Assembly (NCBI GenBank): GCA_964509695.1
Contig: CAZDXN010000001.1
Span: 67,750-131,749 of the forward strand
DNA: 64,000 bases
Origin: 2-01-FULL-50-23 sp964509695
Lineage (GTDB): Bacteria; Patescibacteriota; Microgenomatia; UBA1400; MFAQ01
Reading direction: 5' to 3'
This document shows positions 62,179-64,000 of the stretch, piece by piece. Both the position numbers and the translations under genes were made by a program. The notes under the pieces are model-generated. The model was given only the letters and a program-made list of their open reading frames with translations, ran no database searches and was not told the origin of the DNA. Position 1 is the stretch's first letter, and each line of letters opens with the position of its first letter.

Positions 62179-62814
62179 ATGAGAATAATTAACCTACAAA
62201 TTGGCAGCGGAGGCATCAACTTTGTTGATAAGGATGGCTACAAGTTATCTCTCGGCAAAGCCTTTGGTAAAATCCTCAACCGCTTCTACAGTTACTTTCT
62301 CGACCTAGAGCTCTATTTTCTCTGGTTCATTGGCTATGTTCCATTTCATTTCGTTCGGCGCTTCTTCTATCGCCTTGCTGGAATGAAAATCGGCAAAGAC
62401 AGCACCATCCACATGGGGGCGCGTTTTTTTGTGCCCCACCATATCACTATTGGCGAAGGGACTCTGATCGGTGACCACATCTTTCTTGATGGCCGCGCCG
62501 ATCTCTCCATTGGGAATCACGTGGACATTGCCAGTGAGGTAATGATCTACAACAGCGAGCACGATCTAACTGACGAAACAAACAAAGCCATCGAAGGCTC
62601 CGTCAAGATCGGCGATTACGTCTTCATCGGTCCCCGGGCCATCATTATGCCGGGAGTCACCATCGGAAAGGGCGCCGTTGTCGCCGGAGGAGCGGTGGTA
62701 ACCAAAGATGTTCCCGAGAAAACCATCGTCGCTGGAATACCCGCCAAAGAAATTGGCAAACGGGAGATCAAAGAACTCAATTACAAGCTCGGACGACCCC
62801 GACTTTTTCAATGA
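62179..62814 (+). CDS. Hexapeptide-repeat acyltransferase
   Basis: A 211-aa left-handed beta-helix protein. A hydrophobic N-terminal part (about residues 25-65) is followed by hexapeptide coils (GEGTLIGDHIF, IGNHVDIASEV, IGDYVFIGPRAIIMPGVTIGKGAVVAGG). The catalytic-loop His is present in NSEHDLTD, unlike in the 37206 protein. The end AGIPAKEIGKR is typical of sugar O-acetyltransferases. It overlaps the next gene by 4 nt. Confidence 0.85.
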   Translation: MRIINLQIGSGGINFVDKDGYKLSLGKAFGKILNRFYSYFLDLELYFLWFIGYVPFHFVRRFFYRLAGMKIGKDSTIHMGARFFVPHHITIGEGTLIGDHIFLDGRADLSIGNHVDIASEVMIYNSEHDLTDETNKAIEGSVKIGDYVFIGPRAIIMPGVTIGKGAVVAGGAVVTKDVPEKTIVAGIPAKEIGKREIKELNYKLGRPRLFQ

Positions 62815-63362
62815 AAACACCAATTATTATTGTTGCCGCGTTAATATACTTTGCCGGAATTTTCTACCTGATACAACCTTCTCCGGACTTGCCGTCGCTC
62901 GCTGACGCGGCCCGCTCAGACGAACCGGGGGACACCGTCCAACATCCCGACCAATCTGCTTATTACACCAACCGGGATAACCGTAGCGACATATTAGGTG
63001 AACTTCAAAAAAAGTTTGGCTTGTCTCAGTTCGGTTTCGCCAGCTACCGGCTCAATTACCGACCGGAAGAGGTCGGAGGACTAGTTCGAGATCAATTGCG
63101 CAGCTACTACCTCGAAGAAGTGGTCCATCCCTTGCGGGAATCACTATTTATCAACGTTCTTGACCCAGCAAAAACTCCCATGATCGACGACGACAAGCGT
63201 GAACAAGCCAAAATGTATTTTCATGGCCAATTTTATCCGATCAAAGTAACTCTGAGACCGGTTTATTCCGATGTGGTCGGTCGCCTGATCGTCTGGACAA
63301 GTATCTTTCCCGCTCTAACCCTCGTCTATCTCTCCCTAAAAAAATCTCTCTATGAGCAATAA
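62811..63362 (+). CDS. Unrecognised protein with TM segments at both ends
   Basis: A 183-aa protein. One TM at residues 4-20 and another at about 155-174, with a hydrophilic domain between them of about 130 residues (contains ADAARSDEPGD and YRPEEVGGLVRDQLRSYY). The domain probably faces outward. No known motif. Position between an acyltransferase and a GT2 suggests a membrane accessory role in glycan assembly. Overlaps the next gene by 11 nt. Confidence 0.55.
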   Translation: MKTPIIIVAALIYFAGIFYLIQPSPDLPSLADAARSDEPGDTVQHPDQSAYYTNRDNRSDILGELQKKFGLSQFGFASYRLNYRPEEVGGLVRDQLRSYYLEEVVHPLRESLFINVLDPAKTPMIDDDKREQAKMYFHGQFYPIKVTLRPVYSDVVGRLIVWTSIFPALTLVYLSLKKSLYEQ

Positions 63363-64000
63363 ATTTGATCTCTCGATCGTAATCGTCAACTTCAACACCA
63401 AAGCCATCACCCTTGCTTGTTTGGAATCGCTTTATCAATACACGGCCGGGCTTGATTTCGAAGTTATCGTTGTCGACAATGCCAGCACCGACGGTTCGGT
63501 CCAGGAGCTAAATAAATTTGGAGCCAAACATCCCGCCTTCAAACTAATTCTCTCCTCTGAAAATCGGGGATTCGGAGTCGGAAACAATCTTGGGGCCAAA
63601 GAGGCCAAGGGCAAGTATCTCCTTTTTATAAATTCCGACACTTTACTTACCGAAAACAATCTACCCTTCTGCATCAGGCAAATGCAAAAGGACCCATACA
63701 TCGGTATTTATAGTTGTAATCTAATCAACAAAGATGGCTCTCTTCAGTCATCAGGAGGATTTTTTCCGAATCTGAAAAACTTAACGGCCTGGCAATTATT
63801 CCTCGACGACCTTCCCCTCGTCGCCAAGTTATTCCAATCCATCCACCCGCACTCCTTAGTGAGTTCCCCCGATTGGGTCACCGGCGCTTTTATTATCATT
63901 CCCACCAAACTGTATCAAAAAGTGGGCGGGTTCGACGAAAACATCTTCATGTATGTCGAGGAACTCGAGCTTTGTTATCGAATCAAAAAGTTAGGAAAGA
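63352..64000 (+). CDS. Family 2 glycosyltransferase, cut by the window end
   Basis: An open frame from ATG 63352 runs off the right edge after 216 codons. SIVIVNFNTKAITLACLES, VIVVDNASTDGS, NRGFGVGNNLGA and LFINSDTLL are the GT2 core. WVTGAFIIIPTKLYQKVGGFDEN and FMYVEELELCYRIKK match WbbL-type rhamnosyltransferases. The end of the gene, including any C-terminal TM, is not in view. Confidence 0.88.
   Translation, partial: MSNKFDLSIVIVNFNTKAITLACLESLYQYTAGLDFEVIVVDNASTDGSVQELNKFGAKHPAFKLILSSENRGFGVGNNLGAKEAKGKYLLFINSDTLLTENNLPFCIRQMQKDPYIGIYSCNLINKDGSLQSSGGFFPNLKNLTAWQLFLDDLPLVAKLFQSIHPHSLVSSPDWVTGAFIIIPTKLYQKVGGFDENIFMYVEELELCYRIKKLGK

Noticed and set aside
1..64000. CRISPR arrays, tRNA, rRNA, insertion sequences, prophage genes
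   Set aside because: No regularly spaced repeats, cloverleaf-like sequences, transposase motifs or phage structural genes were noticed on either strand; a tool-based scan was not possible.

Overview
The window looks like a piece of a Patescibacteria (CPR) genome, probably Microgenomates-like. This is inferred from the style of the locus: long runs of overlapping genes, divergent membrane glycosyltransferases, B12-type radical SAM enzymes, very few Shine-Dalgarno sites, and small toxin-antitoxin units. No ribosomal or other marker gene is present to confirm it. TGA ends many genes, so UGA is a normal stop here and the recoded CPR lineages are unlikely. No tRNA, rRNA, CRISPR array or insertion sequence was seen.

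Almost all of the 64 kb is one cell-surface glycan locus. Left part (1-7.3 kb): a sugar epimerase and a GHMP sugar kinase; a minus-strand ferredoxin plus discoidin-type lipoprotein; then a radical SAM enzyme, an AsnB-type amidotransferase and a GT2 glycosyltransferase. Middle part (7.4-37.2 kb): two long plus-strand operons (7358-18197 and 19464-37209) separated by a short minus-strand split transketolase. They mix four more B12-binding radical SAM proteins (five in the window), eight class I methyltransferases, GT2 and GT4 enzymes, and giant membrane GT-C proteins. Two of those GT-C proteins are each followed by a protein with an unrecognised domain carrying a YKTDQFQ...LFPFG signature, which occurs three times in all.

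From 37.2 to 45.8 kb is an accessory zone: an acetyltransferase, a frameshifted remnant with a TIG-like tail, an unknown 295-aa gene, an AbiE system, two GT-C genes, HigBA joined to a GDP-mannose dehydratase, and HicBA. From 45.8 to 64 kb is a second glycan block that looks more GC-rich by eye. It holds a Wzx-type flippase, many GT-C, GT2 and GT4 genes, two methyltransferases, a RhuM-Fic protein, a hexapeptide acyltransferase, and a GT2 gene cut by the window end.

Read together, cytoplasmic enzymes make and modify sugars (epimerase, kinase, GMD, SDR, transketolase, amidotransferase). GT2 and GT4 enzymes assemble lipid-linked glycans that Wzx can flip. GT-C enzymes then add sugars from polyprenyl-phosphate donors outside the membrane. 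Methyltransferases and radical SAM enzymes add methyl or other carbon groups.

The most striking non-coding pattern is that nearly every transcription unit begins with a -10-like hexamer only 5-8 nt before the start codon. This predicts leaderless mRNAs. The best case is the AbiE antitoxin: TTGACA, 17 nt, TAGTAT, 6 nt, ATG.
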